From NCBI RefSeq assembly GCF_003121405.1, contig NZ_QBUY01000023.1:32706-96705 (forward strand): a stretch of DNA of 64,000 nucleotides, in the 5' to 3' direction. This DNA is from Paraburkholderia sp. C35. Its GTDB lineage: Bacteria; Pseudomonadota; Gammaproteobacteria; Burkholderiales; Burkholderiaceae. The notes under the pieces are model-generated. The model worked only from the letters and a program-made list of their open reading frames with translations. It did no database searches and had not been told where the DNA came from. Shown one piece after another: positions 51,834 to 61,645 of the stretch; positions within the stretch are counted from its first letter, which is position 1; each line of letters opens with the position of its first letter. Both the position numbers and the translations under genes were made by a program.

Positions 51834-54800
51834 TTACATGGAATGACGCTGCCGTTTCAGCGTCGGACCGCCCGGCTTGGGACCCTGCCCGTTCGGATCG
51901 GGCTTCGTGAGGGTCGGACCTTCGAGCTTCTGGTCCTTTTCCAGCGCGGTGGTCGGTGCCGGGGTCGGCGCCGCTTCCGCCTTCACCCGTGCGACGACCG
52001 GGAGCGGGAGCTTGCGCACCGGGTGCACCACCACCTCGGTGCCGACCGCCTGCGGAAGGTCGAACACGCTCTCCGCAGCCTTGCCCTGGTGCAGGTAGTC
52101 CACCTTCGCTTGCGTTGCCCGGGGCGCCCGTGCTCCGTTCACCGGCTCCGTCGTGTCCGCCGTCCGTTCCTGACCGGGGGTCCACTCACCGATGACCGGC
52201 CGCGGCGGATCTTTCGGATCGGGAACGCGACGGACCAGCGCCGGGTCCTCTTGCACCTGACGGTTTGCGAACTGCGCCCCGCCACGTTCGCGGTCGATCT
52301 GGTCGATCGCTGCGTGCCATTCCTCGGTTGCCCGCATGTGCTTCACCACCGTGCCTTCGAGCGTCACCACGGGCGGGGGCGCCTCCGCTTCCGCGCGCGC
52401 GATGACCTCGACCACCGCTGCGGTCGGTTCCGCCTTCGGAGGGAGTTGGGTCGCAAACCGCGGACGCGCCGGATCCTTCGGATCGGGCACGCGGAGGATC
52501 TTCGCCGGGTCCTCGTTCTCCTGCTGGTTCGCGAACTGCACGCCGCCCCGCTCCTGGTCGATCTTCTCGATCGCCGCATGCCACTCTTCCACGTCCTGGA
52601 TGAACCTGCGGATCGGTTCGCCCCGTCCTTCGATGGGTGCCAGGCGTTGAGCCTGACGCTCGATGACCGCCGGCAGGTTCTTCATGAACGCGCTGACCTG
52701 CGTCTTCGTCGCGTCGTGCTCCCCGATCGCGGAGCGCAACGCGCGCTCCATCGCCTCGCGGTCCGCGTCCCGCTCCTGCCGGGACTGGAGTTCGACCTCA
52801 CGCGCCTGGTCGATCGCGTTGCGACGGGCGTCATCCAGCCGTTCCGTGTAAGAACGCAGGTCCACGGGTTCCGATTCTGCGAACACCGGCTTTTCCGCAA
52901 CGATCGCCACGTCCTGAGTGGTCAACTTCACGTTGATCTCCTCAAACTGCTTCGACAGCCCGCCGTGTCGCGCGCCATGCTCGTCAACGTAACCATGGAT
53001 GGTTGCGTCGGCCGCGAACATCTTGTAGTCCACCTTGTGTCGGGTGTACGAGACCATCGCCATGTTGTTGTTGACCATGGTTGCACCGCGCTCGCCGATG
53101 AAGGCGTAGACGCTATCCACCCCTTGCCCCTGGGATTTGTGCGTGGTCATCGCGTAGTTGTACGAGAACGACTTGAACTCCGTCGTGTCCACGACGAGTT
53201 CGCGCCCGTTGCGATCTTCGATCTCGGACACGAGGCGCACGTTGAGCAAGTGCCCGGTGCCGTCCTCGTTCGCCGTGATGCCGGTGATGACGCCCCCGTC
53301 CCCGTTCACCACCTTCAGGTCGTCGTTACGCCGGCTGAAACGGATCCGGTCGTTGACCGCGAGGTCGAGGTTGCGGAACTTACCGTCCACGATCGCGCGC
53401 ACGCTGTGGTCCTCGCCCTCGAGGAGTCCGTTCGCCTTGTAGCCGGCGCGGATCTGATGGTTGAGCCCTGCCACTTCCGCGCGGGTGCCCCCGAGCACGA
53501 GCTTCTGCTCGACCGCGCGTTCGTCGGCGAAGTACGCTTTCACCAGGTCACGCATTGCGTCCCTGTCGTTCTCGGCGGTCCGAATGTGGTCGTTCGCGAC
53601 CATCTCCTTCATGATCTGCTGACCGTCGGGCTTACCGTCCGCGTTCTGCAAACCGTACCAGGTTCCGGCGAGGTCGCGGTTCTTCTGCTGCTTCTGGCGC
53701 ATGATCTCGGTGAGCTTCGCATCGCCGATCGCATCAACGATCAAGCGCATCGGATTCGAAGCGGTGACCGGCACCAGTTGCCGGCAGTCGCCCAAGACGA
53801 TGAGCTTTGCACCCGCGGCATCCACGTACTTCTGGATCTGCGCGAGGTGCATTCCTGCCATACCCCCCTCGTCGAACACGACGACGTGGTCTTTGGTCAG
53901 GCTGAGCTTCCCATTGTCCAGGTCACGGATGATCGCCATGCTCGACACCGATTCGATGCCCACGTCCTGCGCGAGCTTGTTGGAAGCCGCCCAGGCGGTG
54001 CTTACCCCGAGCAGCGTTTTTCCCGCGTCCTCGAGAGCCATCTTCGTCAACAGCATGCCCGAGGTCTTTCCTGCGCCCGCGTAGCCACTGCACACCGCCA
54101 CGCCACCGCTTTCGCAGGCGAGGTAGCGCGCCGCCTCCAACTGTTCCTCGGACGGACGGTAACCCTTTTCCTTCACGAAGCGTTCCAGCGCCGCGTCGAG
54201 GTACGACGCGTCGATGCGCACGCTCGTGTCGCCCGCACGCGCGAGCGCTGCCTTGCCGATCGCCTCTTCGGCGAGCCGCATCTTCTCGGTGCTGAACCGG
54301 TGCTGTTGGTGATCGTCCCGACCGTAGTAGAGCACCTGCCCGGACGCGATGATCTGGTTCGTGTGCGCGATGATCTCCTCCGGCGACTTGATGCCACCGT
54401 ACTCTTGCGACACCTGACGCAGCAGTTCGCCATGGGTGAAGAAGCTCTCCATCTCCAGGCATGCGTCCAGGATTTCCTCATCGCTGCGAGGCTGGTTCCC
54501 GGGCTCGGTCATGTTGGACTTGGCGTTGCTCAGTTCTGCACGGCTCTGGTACATATTCGGGAACTTGTCGCGCAGTTCCTCGAACTCCTTCGCCCACGCG
54601 ATCTCCTGGTCGGGGAAGCTCAGTTCGTCCTTCGCCTTGCGCGTGGCGAGGTTTGCCGCCTGCCGACCTACCCCGGCGTTGTCCAGCATGTACTCCTCGA
54701 TCTGTTCGGTGCGCTTGCTGAACTTGTCGCGTGCAAACTCCCCGACACCAGCGATACGGTAGTAGACCTCCCCCGTCTCGTATCCCTCGTCGTCGAGTTC

Positions 54801-55490
54801 GCGGACCCGGTCGATTTTCAGATCGCTGGTCTGCTGCATGCCCCATTGCACCGCCGCGCGGTAAAACGCACCGAGCCCGCGCTCGTTCTCCTTGAGCACC
54901 GCTGCGTCGATGCTGTTCCAGTGAATCGTGCCGTCCGGATCCACGGTCATGCCGATGTTATGAAGAACACAGTGCGAGTGCACGTCCGGATCCCCCTCAC
55001 GCGAGGTCGCATGGCGGATGCGGCTGAACACGAGGCTCACATCGCCGCGGCGCTGATGACCGCCCGCCCCGAGCTTGACCTCCACCAAGGTCTCAAGGTG
55101 TTTGAGCGCCAACTCGACTGCCGCATCGTGGATGGCCAGAATGCGCTCCTTGTCCTCTGGCGACGTGGTGGGATCAGCGTAGACCACCGACAGGGACTTC
55201 TCCATCGAGAAGGTCAGATCCCATCCCGGACGGCGATCGTCACGACCCGCGTTCTGCGTGAGCGCGGTGCCCGACATCGGGTTGAACCCGTCGAAGAGCT
55301 TTTCGAAGTCGTTGAAGTTGACGGTGCCTTTCAGCCCCAGCGCTTCAGCCCCCTTGCCCATCCAGGCGGTTGGGGCATACATCACGCCGGTGAGCGCGTC
55401 CCGGTGGTACTCCACCGCCTCGAAATACTGACGGGCGGACATCCCGTTCTTGTTCTCACCCTTCGGGTTGAGCGGTTGCACGGTCAACAT
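51834..55490 (-). CDS. MobF-family conjugative relaxase-helicase (TraI/TrwC-like)
   Basis: A 1218-residue protein that nicks oriT, stays bound to the 5' end and unwinds the transferred strand. N-terminal relaxase domain: candidate catalytic tyrosines Y22 and Y28, and the metal-binding histidine triad H160, H171 and H173 (HATSREGDPDVHSHCVLHN). The helicase domain follows, with Walker A CSGYAGAGKTSG near residue 475, Walker B VVFDEGGMAG near 538 and YNYAMTTHKSQGQG near 780. The C-terminal 250 residues carry two copies of an EEWHAAI..ID.ERGG..FAN...EDPA...RVPDPKDP.RP unit. I chose the ATG at 55490 (AGGAGACC ahead). Confidence 0.93.
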   Translation of the reverse strand: MLTVQPLNPKGENKNGMSARQYFEAVEYHRDALTGVMYAPTAWMGKGAEALGLKGTVNFNDFEKLFDGFNPMSGTALTQNAGRDDRRPGWDLTFSMEKSLSVVYADPTTSPEDKERILAIHDAAVELALKHLETLVEVKLGAGGHQRRGDVSLVFSRIRHATSREGDPDVHSHCVLHNIGMTVDPDGTIHWNSIDAAVLKENERGLGAFYRAAVQWGMQQTSDLKIDRVRELDDEGYETGEVYYRIAGVGEFARDKFSKRTEQIEEYMLDNAGVGRQAANLATRKAKDELSFPDQEIAWAKEFEELRDKFPNMYQSRAELSNAKSNMTEPGNQPRSDEEILDACLEMESFFTHGELLRQVSQEYGGIKSPEEIIAHTNQIIASGQVLYYGRDDHQQHRFSTEKMRLAEEAIGKAALARAGDTSVRIDASYLDAALERFVKEKGYRPSEEQLEAARYLACESGGVAVCSGYAGAGKTSGMLLTKMALEDAGKTLLGVSTAWAASNKLAQDVGIESVSSMAIIRDLDNGKLSLTKDHVVVFDEGGMAGMHLAQIQKYVDAAGAKLIVLGDCRQLVPVTASNPMRLIVDAIGDAKLTEIMRQKQQKNRDLAGTWYGLQNADGKPDGQQIMKEMVANDHIRTAENDRDAMRDLVKAYFADERAVEQKLVLGGTRAEVAGLNHQIRAGYKANGLLEGEDHSVRAIVDGKFRNLDLAVNDRIRFSRRNDDLKVVNGDGGVITGITANEDGTGHLLNVRLVSEIEDRNGRELVVDTTEFKSFSYNYAMTTHKSQGQGVDSVYAFIGERGATMVNNNMAMVSYTRHKVDYKMFAADATIHGYVDEHGARHGGLSKQFEEINVKLTTQDVAIVAEKPVFAESEPVDLRSYTERLDDARRNAIDQAREVELQSRQERDADREAMERALRSAIGEHDATKTQVSAFMKNLPAVIERQAQRLAPIEGRGEPIRRFIQDVEEWHAAIEKIDQERGGVQFANQQENEDPAKILRVPDPKDPARPRFATQLPPKAEPTAAVVEVIARAEAEAPPPVVTLEGTVVKHMRATEEWHAAIDQIDRERGGAQFANRQVQEDPALVRRVPDPKDPPRPVIGEWTPGQERTADTTEPVNGARAPRATQAKVDYLHQGKAAESVFDLPQAVGTEVVVHPVRKLPLPVVARVKAEAAPTPAPTTALEKDQKLEGPTLTKPDPNGQGPKPGGPTLKRQRHSM

Positions 55491-55597
55491 GGTCTTGGTC
55501 TCCTCTATAGAGTAGGGTGTTTTGCACCCATGTGTTCGACACAGCACCGCGTCCAGCGGCTCATCGTCCTACCAAACTAGCAAACCCAAGCGGTGGG

Positions 55598-58276
55598 TCA
55601 ACGTTCCAGCCCTTGCCCGGGACGAAACGCAACGCCCGGCCGCATCCGGAGGATCCGGTCGCGCTCGCGGTCCTGCTCCTCCTGCATTTGTCGGGGGGTC
55701 TTTTCCGGGACAACGACCTCCTGGGTCACCGTCGGCGGCGTGACCGCGACCGTGCGCACGTCGCCAACGCTGTCGATGCGCGTCTCGATCTTTTGCGTCG
55801 GACCCTGCAAGCCTTCGGCAACTTCCAGCGCATCGAGCACAAACTTTGCGCCCGGGACGACGGCGTCCAGCGCCGCGTCGGTGGCGACCTTCAACAGCAT
55901 GGAGTTGCCCTCGTCCTCTTCGCCCGGATCGATCCAGTCACCGTTCTGCTCCGCCGCACGCTGGTCCTCGACCGCCTGGATGACCGCCTGCTCGTATTCC
56001 GGGGACCCCGCCTGCGCCTCCGCCTCGATCGTGGCGGTCTCGGTCCGGGTCCGGGCGAGCGGGTTGCGCGCCAGTGCCTCGCGCAGCCGTGCCGCCTTGT
56101 CCGGGTCGATGCTGACGCCCTTCTTGTCCGGGTTGCCGACGGTGGTGACGACGATGGACGGACCGCCGCTCACCCCATCGCTTTCCGGAGGAGGCGGTTC
56201 GGTCGGTTCCTCGGGCTCCTCCGGTTCCTGCTCGTCCGGGTCCCCGTCCGGCCACGGGTTGTAATCCGACAGCGGTGCGGTCTCGCCGCCGGTCATCCAC
56301 GACGCCAGTTCGTACGGTGCCTTGTCGGAGGGCGCCCGGGGAACCTTGTCCGACGATGCGAAGGGCCATTCCAGGTGGAAAAGTTTGTCGCCGAGCGGGA
56401 GCAGTGCCTTCACCCCGTTCGACTGTGGACCCATGTTGTCCGAGGACGAGAGGAAGTTGGATTCGAGCACCGGCTCGTCGCGGAACGTCGGCTCGTCGTC
56501 GTCCGGGCGCTTCACCCGCATCTTCTTCGTGCCAAACGTCGCCGCGATCTCGCTCGCGTCCTGGTTGTTCGCCGCCATGCCGATGATGCGCAGCCCCAGG
56601 TTGCCCAGGATCGACTTCAAACCGTTCTCCCCGAACAGTTCGATCATCGCCGCCTCGGTCTGCGTCGCAATGATGTGCTTGTAGCCCTTCGAGCGACCAC
56701 GGGCCAGCGCGCTCTCGATGCTGTCCTTGATGCCCTTGCCAAGCGCTGCGAACTCGTCGAGGAACACGGTCAGGTTGCGTCCCGTCCCGTCGCTGGGGTT
56801 GTCCGGGAGCGCCAGCACCGCTTCCGTGAGGAAGGCGTGCATCGCCGTGATGTACCCGCGGGACATCTCCTTGTAGCGCTCGTTCGAGCGCAGGATCAGG
56901 ACACGGGGACCTTTGTAGTTCTTGTCGCCCATGCCGTTGACGAAGTCCAGCAGCGAAATCCGCTTGCGCGGTTTCTGACCGGGAGCCGCATCGCCCCAGG
57001 CGTTGCCGATGTTCACGAGCGGTTTCGAGAAGACCCGGAAGGTCGTCTCGAAACTCTGCACCGCCGTGTTCGTGTCGTAGTTCTTGTAGACCTGAGCCGC
57101 GATCGGGTCGTAGGCTTTCGCCAGTTCGACGATCTTCGGGAGGTCGTAGGTCGAGAGCCGAAACGCCAGGTGACCTGCGTGCCACGGCACCGGAGCCCGA
57201 GGAGCATTCTCCGTGAACGGCGTACCTGCCAGCCGCGCTTCCTCCTTGCGAGCCTCCCACGCCGCCATCCGCAGCGCGTGCTTTTTCAGCGCGGCGTTGT
57301 ACTCGTTGATGAGCGAAAGCTCGATCACCGCGAAGCCCAGCCGACCGCCCTGGTGCCAGATGGGGTTGCCGTCGCCCGCGAGCACCCAGCGCTCCGCGTG
57401 CTGGTCAGCGTCCGCCGCATACCGGTGATCGCGTCCGAGATCCCAACCGTGGTCGGTGTCGCAGAACATCGAGATCACCGCCACGCGGTTCTTCCCATGC
57501 TTCATGCGCTTTGCCATCTGCTGGAACACGTACGTCAGGTCACCTTTGACGTCGAGCACGACGAGGAACTGCTTGCCGCGCATTGCGGAATAGAACGCGT
57601 GCGCGAGCATTGCTGTTTTCCCCGCACCTGCGCTGCCCAAGATCAGCATCGACCGGGACAGCGCGCGCTCGCAGAAGTCCGGGAGCAAGGGGTGAATCGT
57701 GAGCAAGCCCTTCCGACCGAGCCCCTTCACCGAAAGCGGGAGCCCGCGTTCACGCCACCAACGATGCCGGTCGGTCTCCGTCCGACCGTTGAGCTTGTCC
57801 ACTGCCTTCACCGCCTCGGGGAGGGCAGTGGGTCCGGTGATGAACTGGACGCCGCCGACCTGCTCTTCGTAGACGTGACGCTTCGTCAACTTGCGCACGA
57901 CCCATCGCGCAACGCCAGCCGCCGGGATCGCGCTGATCAGCGCCTTACCCTTGATGAGCATCCAGGGCATCAGGTCCAGCGCGTTCTGGTACGCCGCCAC
58001 ATCCGCGGCGAAGGGATGCTTGTGACGCAGCCAGAGATCCGCCATCCCTTCGAACCAGTATTTCGAGTGTTCCAGAAGCCCCATGTTGCTGGTCCCGCCG
58101 AGCCACCCCGTGTCGCCAGCCAGGTGCCAGAGCCCGACCATGCTCGCGCTCCAGGTCGCCACGCCGGCAAGCCCGGCCGTGATCATGGGAACGCCGTACA
58201 AGAAGTACGGTTGGTCGTTGTCGAGGTTCTTGGGGGGAGCGAAGGCGAAATACTTCGGAGGCTTGGGGCTGGCCAT
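55598..58276 (-). CDS. type IV coupling protein (TraD/VirD4 family)
   Basis: An 892-residue ATPase that brings the relaxase-DNA complex to the transfer channel. One or two N-terminal transmembrane helices (about residues 26-56), Walker A LILGSAGAGKTAMLAH near 215 and Walker B VFLDEFAALGKG near 505. The C-terminal about 230 residues are a Glu/Pro-rich extension (EQEPEEPEEPTEPPPPES) that may recruit substrates. It lies upstream of the relaxase gene on the same strand, as in TrwB-TrwC systems. I used the start at 58276. Confidence 0.93.
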   Translation of the reverse strand: MASPKPPKYFAFAPPKNLDNDQPYFLYGVPMITAGLAGVATWSASMVGLWHLAGDTGWLGGTSNMGLLEHSKYWFEGMADLWLRHKHPFAADVAAYQNALDLMPWMLIKGKALISAIPAAGVARWVVRKLTKRHVYEEQVGGVQFITGPTALPEAVKAVDKLNGRTETDRHRWWRERGLPLSVKGLGRKGLLTIHPLLPDFCERALSRSMLILGSAGAGKTAMLAHAFYSAMRGKQFLVVLDVKGDLTYVFQQMAKRMKHGKNRVAVISMFCDTDHGWDLGRDHRYAADADQHAERWVLAGDGNPIWHQGGRLGFAVIELSLINEYNAALKKHALRMAAWEARKEEARLAGTPFTENAPRAPVPWHAGHLAFRLSTYDLPKIVELAKAYDPIAAQVYKNYDTNTAVQSFETTFRVFSKPLVNIGNAWGDAAPGQKPRKRISLLDFVNGMGDKNYKGPRVLILRSNERYKEMSRGYITAMHAFLTEAVLALPDNPSDGTGRNLTVFLDEFAALGKGIKDSIESALARGRSKGYKHIIATQTEAAMIELFGENGLKSILGNLGLRIIGMAANNQDASEIAATFGTKKMRVKRPDDDEPTFRDEPVLESNFLSSSDNMGPQSNGVKALLPLGDKLFHLEWPFASSDKVPRAPSDKAPYELASWMTGGETAPLSDYNPWPDGDPDEQEPEEPEEPTEPPPPESDGVSGGPSIVVTTVGNPDKKGVSIDPDKAARLREALARNPLARTRTETATIEAEAQAGSPEYEQAVIQAVEDQRAAEQNGDWIDPGEEDEGNSMLLKVATDAALDAVVPGAKFVLDALEVAEGLQGPTQKIETRIDSVGDVRTVAVTPPTVTQEVVVPEKTPRQMQEEQDRERDRILRMRPGVAFRPGQGLER

Positions 58277-58569
58277 GATGTCCTCGGTGGCGCAGTTTGT
58301 GGGAATCCACGGTAGCAAGCCCAGGGCGTTACGCAAGCGGGTGGGGACGGATCAGAGTGCGATGCACCTGGTCGTTGCTCGAAACGAGGTGGAGGGGTGA
58401 TGCGGTGGAGCGGGTGCCAACCCCGGAACCGATCACAACCGGATGGGAGCCTTCGGCTCCGGGCGACCCGCTGACGCCTGTGACCCGGAAGGATGGAGCC
58501 CGGCGAGGTGCGCGAGCGGGGTTCCGGGGAAAGTGCCCGCCGCCCAGGCGGGGTTTCCGAAGGGACGTG
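58277..58569. other. 293-bp gap upstream of the coupling-protein gene
   Basis: No gene seen. A GGAGCC-TTC-GGCTCC hairpin (58446-58460) and other GC-rich repeats are present without T runs. Confidence 0.5.
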
Positions 58570-58905
58570 TCAGCCGATGACCATGGCGGTGAGAATCCCG
58601 ATCGCCAGCACGAGGATGCCGAGCGAAAGCGGGTCCACCGTGCCGCTCACCGCCAGGGTGAAACGCATCCGGCGGTCGTCCTGCTTGCGAACACGCCGAA
58701 CCGGCGTTGGTGCGAGCGCGCGGAGCGGGATCGCCGGAACGTCCACCGTCACCGGCTCGGGTTGCTGAATCGGGACCACCGCGCCCGCCGCGCGGTGCGA
58801 GTCCACGTCCATCCGTCGCGCCAGGTCCATCAGGAACGGTGTGAGGTCGTCGTAGCCGAGATCGTCGGCGTTGCCCTCACCCGTGCGGGTCGTCGTTGTG
58901 CTCAT
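58570..58905 (-). CDS. small protein with a C-terminal membrane helix
   Basis: A 111-residue protein: a soluble N-terminal half (DDLGYDDLTPFLMDLARRMD), a Pro/Val linker, a basic patch (RRVRKQDDRRMRF) and one C-terminal hydrophobic helix (SLGILVLAIGILTAMVIG). Placed between the coupling protein and a coiled-coil protein, it may be a transfer accessory protein. I do not recognise it. The start at 58905 follows ACGGAGACG. Confidence 0.65.
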   Translation of the reverse strand: MSTTTTRTGEGNADDLGYDDLTPFLMDLARRMDVDSHRAAGAVVPIQQPEPVTVDVPAIPLRALAPTPVRRVRKQDDRRMRFTLAVSGTVDPLSLGILVLAIGILTAMVIG

Positions 58906-58930
58906 GGCTCGTCTCCGTAACTTTTTTTGG

Positions 58931-59521
58931 TCAGGCGCCACGCTGAGCGCGACGTGCTGCCTGAGCGTGAATGTCGCTGACGGTCTGCGGCGGCGTTTCT
59001 TCGGCGGGGGCTTCGGGTCCGTTCACCAGCGCGCTCACGTAGTTGTACACGTCGGCGCGCAACGCTTCGCTGGATGCCCGGATGACGTCGAGCCTCTGCA
59101 TCACCAGCGTCTGGATGGCGTTGATCCCTTCCTTGATCTGCGCCTCGTTGCGTGCGCTCATGCGCCGCTCCATGGCGATGAGGACCGGTTCGAACGCCTC
59201 CGCCAGTGCGGCAGGGCTCACGCTCGCCTGTGCCGCGCCGCGGATCTCGATCAGCCCTTGGTCTAGCATCGCCCGGTTGCTGCTGGCGACCTCGCGTGCG
59301 AGATCGACGATCCCGTTCTGCGCCTGCTCGATCACCGGGCGCACCCCATCGCGCACGATGTTGCCGAACTCCGACGCCTTGATCGTCACGTCGCGTCGCC
59401 AAATATCGACGCTGGCGTAGCCTTCCGCCTTCGCCTGTGCCTCCTGCAACGCCTGCTCGCTCTTCGTGTAGCGCTGTGCGCCTACCTGGTCTCGCTTCTC
59501 CTGCTGTTGGACGGTGCCCAT
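58931..59521 (-). CDS. coiled-coil protein, possible transfer accessory
   Basis: A 196-residue, helical, Ala/Gln/Glu-rich protein (SEQALQEAQAKAEGYASVDI; later EPVLIAMERRMSARNEAQIK) with an extended Pro-rich stretch near the end (EAPAEETPPQTVSD). It starts the minus-strand set that includes the coupling protein and relaxase. AGGAGGAGACC precedes the ATG. No family was recognised. Confidence 0.68.
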   Translation of the reverse strand: MGTVQQQEKRDQVGAQRYTKSEQALQEAQAKAEGYASVDIWRRDVTIKASEFGNIVRDGVRPVIEQAQNGIVDLAREVASSNRAMLDQGLIEIRGAAQASVSPAALAEAFEPVLIAMERRMSARNEAQIKEGINAIQTLVMQRLDVIRASSEALRADVYNYVSALVNGPEAPAEETPPQTVSDIHAQAARRAQRGA

Positions 59522-60613
59522 GGTCTCCTCCTGATTCGGTCGTGATGCCTGTACTGGTAGCAAACGGTGGCGAGAAGTCAACGGCGTTTACGCCGAAAGG
59601 TAAGCCCAGCATGGGCGCGCAGGGTTTTGACGTGGATTTTGTTGTACGCCGCGTTTACGACGCGCCCCGCGAGGGGCAAGGCTTGCGGCGGCTTTTCAGG
59701 GGTCTGACGTAAACCACCAACGGTGGGACAGGTCTGTGGTTGCTGGGGGGTGGATAGCTCCGCTTTTCGACGACATCCGAGTTTTTCCGATGACGACGGG
59801 AGCAAATCCGACCACCAGCGACAGCCTCGGTTTTCGCTTCGAGTCCCCCCGTCTTTCGCATCCCACCGGGTGCGTCCCCCTGTCCGTTTCACGATCGCAT
59901 AGCTCTTCTGCGGGAGTGACAGGACTGACCGGGTGAGCACGCTTGCGGAGCCACGCTGTCATCGCGCGCAGCGCCAGGTGGTCCCGCTTCTACGCCTTGC
60001 TGGTCCGCCCTTGCTTTGCGCATCGACGGTAGACCTCGCTCGCGCAGCGGGTGGGTCCTCCGTCGATGCGTGCCGTTGCCATGCCGGAGCGCGTCAGCGA
60101 TGGAGCCACCCTCCACCGCGCAGCGGTCCGGTCCCGCCGTGGTTGTTCGTGGTGCACCGAATCCCGCGCGCCCAGCGCCCGGTGCAACACCCCAGCGCGC
60201 AGCGCCTGGTCCCGCCGTTGCCTGTACGTGTACAGCGCCCCCGGCGAATGGACACGCCCGCCTTTCCCCCGTCCCGGTGTACCGCCGTTGCCGTTCCGCC
60301 GTTTTCGCATCCCCCCCATCGCCAGCGCTCCTGGCGAGCCGCTTCCTCCCGTTTTGCCGTATGACGCCAGCATGGTGGTGTACATCCCTCCCTGCGCGCC
60401 CGCGCGCTGCTGCTCCCGGTTCCCGGGTTGTTTGACCGTATGACAGATCAATGTCGAACGTACATCCTGGTCCTGCCTCGCCACGCTCCGCGCCCCGGTG
60501 TCCCGTGCTTTTTGCCGTATGACATTTGCATCCTCAAAACTTGCACGGCGGTTCCCGTTTGCTAGTGTGGGTGCATCGGGTGCAATGCACCCCACGATAA
60601 AAGGAGGAACGCC
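59522..60613. other. 1.1-kb non-coding region between transfer genes and the HNH-like gene; oriT/oriV candidate
   Basis: No coding pattern is convincing on either strand. The left part (59620-59950) has several imperfect inverted repeats and the right part is the tandem array described separately. As the only long gene-free stretch beside the transfer genes it is a reasonable place for oriT or a replication origin. No known nic motif was recognised. Confidence 0.5.
59966..60566. repeat. degenerate tandem array, 76-79 bp period
   Basis: GCGCAGCG recurs at 59966, 60042, 60118 and 60197, followed by GGTCCCGCCGT or close variants. Downstream, CCGTATGAC recurs at 60357, 60436 and 60515, exactly 79 bp apart, with GTACATCC about 24 bp after the first two. 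The phase carries through the array, giving about eight units with a well-conserved core and diverged remainder. It lies just upstream of the HNH-like gene. Confidence 0.65.
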
Positions 60614-61645
60614 ATGCCCAGTGTTTTCGCCCGTCCGACCCAGCGTCGGGTGCCCGTGTACGACGAGTTCGACCTGGAGGAGCAGGACGACGCCCAGGTC
60701 GAGCAGCCCGAGCCGGTGGAGGTCGAACCCGTCCCGTCGTTGCGCGAAGCCTTCCTTGCTGCTGTGAACGCACGTCTCGCGGTGGTGCCCCGCGTTCCGC
60801 AAAAGCGGTGGGTCCGCGCACGCGTGAAAAGCAACACCGCTGGGACGTGCATGTATTGCGCCCGCCCGGTGTCAGAAGGTGACGTTGAGCTTGGTCGCGC
60901 GTTCATCGACTTCCTGATCCCGGAGAGCGCTGGTGGAACGCGGATCGTCGAGAACATGGTGGTGGCATGTACGACCTGCTACGCCGAAAAGGGGAACCGG
61001 GACTGGCTCTCCTTCGGTCGAGCCGTTCAGCCTGCAGCGCTGACGAAGAACCGTCGCGAAGCCCTTCGCTACGCCGACAACCACGTGCTGCCCCTGACGG
61101 TGAAGGGGACGCGTGCTGCTGAGCGTGTGTTCGCCCGCCGTTGGGAAAGCCCGCGCTTCGTCACCTTCGCTGGGGTGTTCCGGACCGGTGGCGTCTTCGC
61201 CTGGGACACCCGGACGGTTTCACCCGGACGCAGCGGGGAGGTGACGCTCTCGCTGCGCATGGGGTTCGGTGGGAAGGTGTCGAACGATGGGGAGCATCTG
61301 CTGGTCGTCGAGGTGCCCCGCGATGCCTTTCACGCCGCCGCGTGGATGCTGATCGAGGAAAACGTCCTGCTGCGCCGTGTGGACCTGACCGGACCGGCTG
61401 CGGTCGCATACCGTCCGTTCAGCCCGACCCTGGACGCGGAACATCAGGAACGCTGGTGGGTGACGCTCCCGGGTCGCCGTTGGGAGCAAGAAGCTCGCCG
61501 TGTTGCCCAATGGTCGAAAGACGCTTTGCCGTTGCAGCGCGACATGGAGCGCGACGAACTGGTGCGCGCCGCGCTTGCTCCGGTCCGTCAGGGGTTTGTG
61601 CAAGCGAGCGCGTCCATTGCTGCCATCTTCCGGGAGGTCGTGTGA
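60614..61645 (+). CDS. HNH-like zinc protein with altered active site
   Basis: A 343-residue protein. Residues 78-130 look like an HNH fold: TCMYCARPV, then DFLIPESAGGTRIVENMVVA, then CTTCYAEKGNRDW. The two CXXC knuckles are kept, but the catalytic His after Asp is Phe (DFLIP in place of DHIxP) and the Asn of CN is Tyr. It is therefore a doubtful nuclease and may only bind DNA. The rest is unrecognised. AAAGGAGGAACGCC is a strong ribosome site, and a GTGGGTGCAT/ATGCACCCCAC inverted repeat at 60567-60595 sits just upstream. Confidence 0.75.
   Translation: MPSVFARPTQRRVPVYDEFDLEEQDDAQVEQPEPVEVEPVPSLREAFLAAVNARLAVVPRVPQKRWVRARVKSNTAGTCMYCARPVSEGDVELGRAFIDFLIPESAGGTRIVENMVVACTTCYAEKGNRDWLSFGRAVQPAALTKNRREALRYADNHVLPLTVKGTRAAERVFARRWESPRFVTFAGVFRTGGVFAWDTRTVSPGRSGEVTLSLRMGFGGKVSNDGEHLLVVEVPRDAFHAAAWMLIEENVLLRRVDLTGPAAVAYRPFSPTLDAEHQERWWVTLPGRRWEQEARRVAQWSKDALPLQRDMERDELVRAALAPVRQGFVQASASIAAIFREVV

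Noticed and set aside
51816..55580. A 1254-residue open frame on the plus strand opposite the relaxase
   Set aside because: It is antisense to a gene with clear MobF and helicase motifs and is open only because of high-GC codon bias; its sequence is Arg/His/Leu-rich without domains.
55517..58315. A 932-residue plus-strand frame opposite the coupling protein
   Set aside because: Same reason: mirror of a real gene with Walker motifs on the other strand.
59966..60566. CRISPR array
   Set aside because: Units are 76-79 bp, the repeats are diverged and no constant 25-37 bp repeat with unique spacers exists; no cas genes are nearby.
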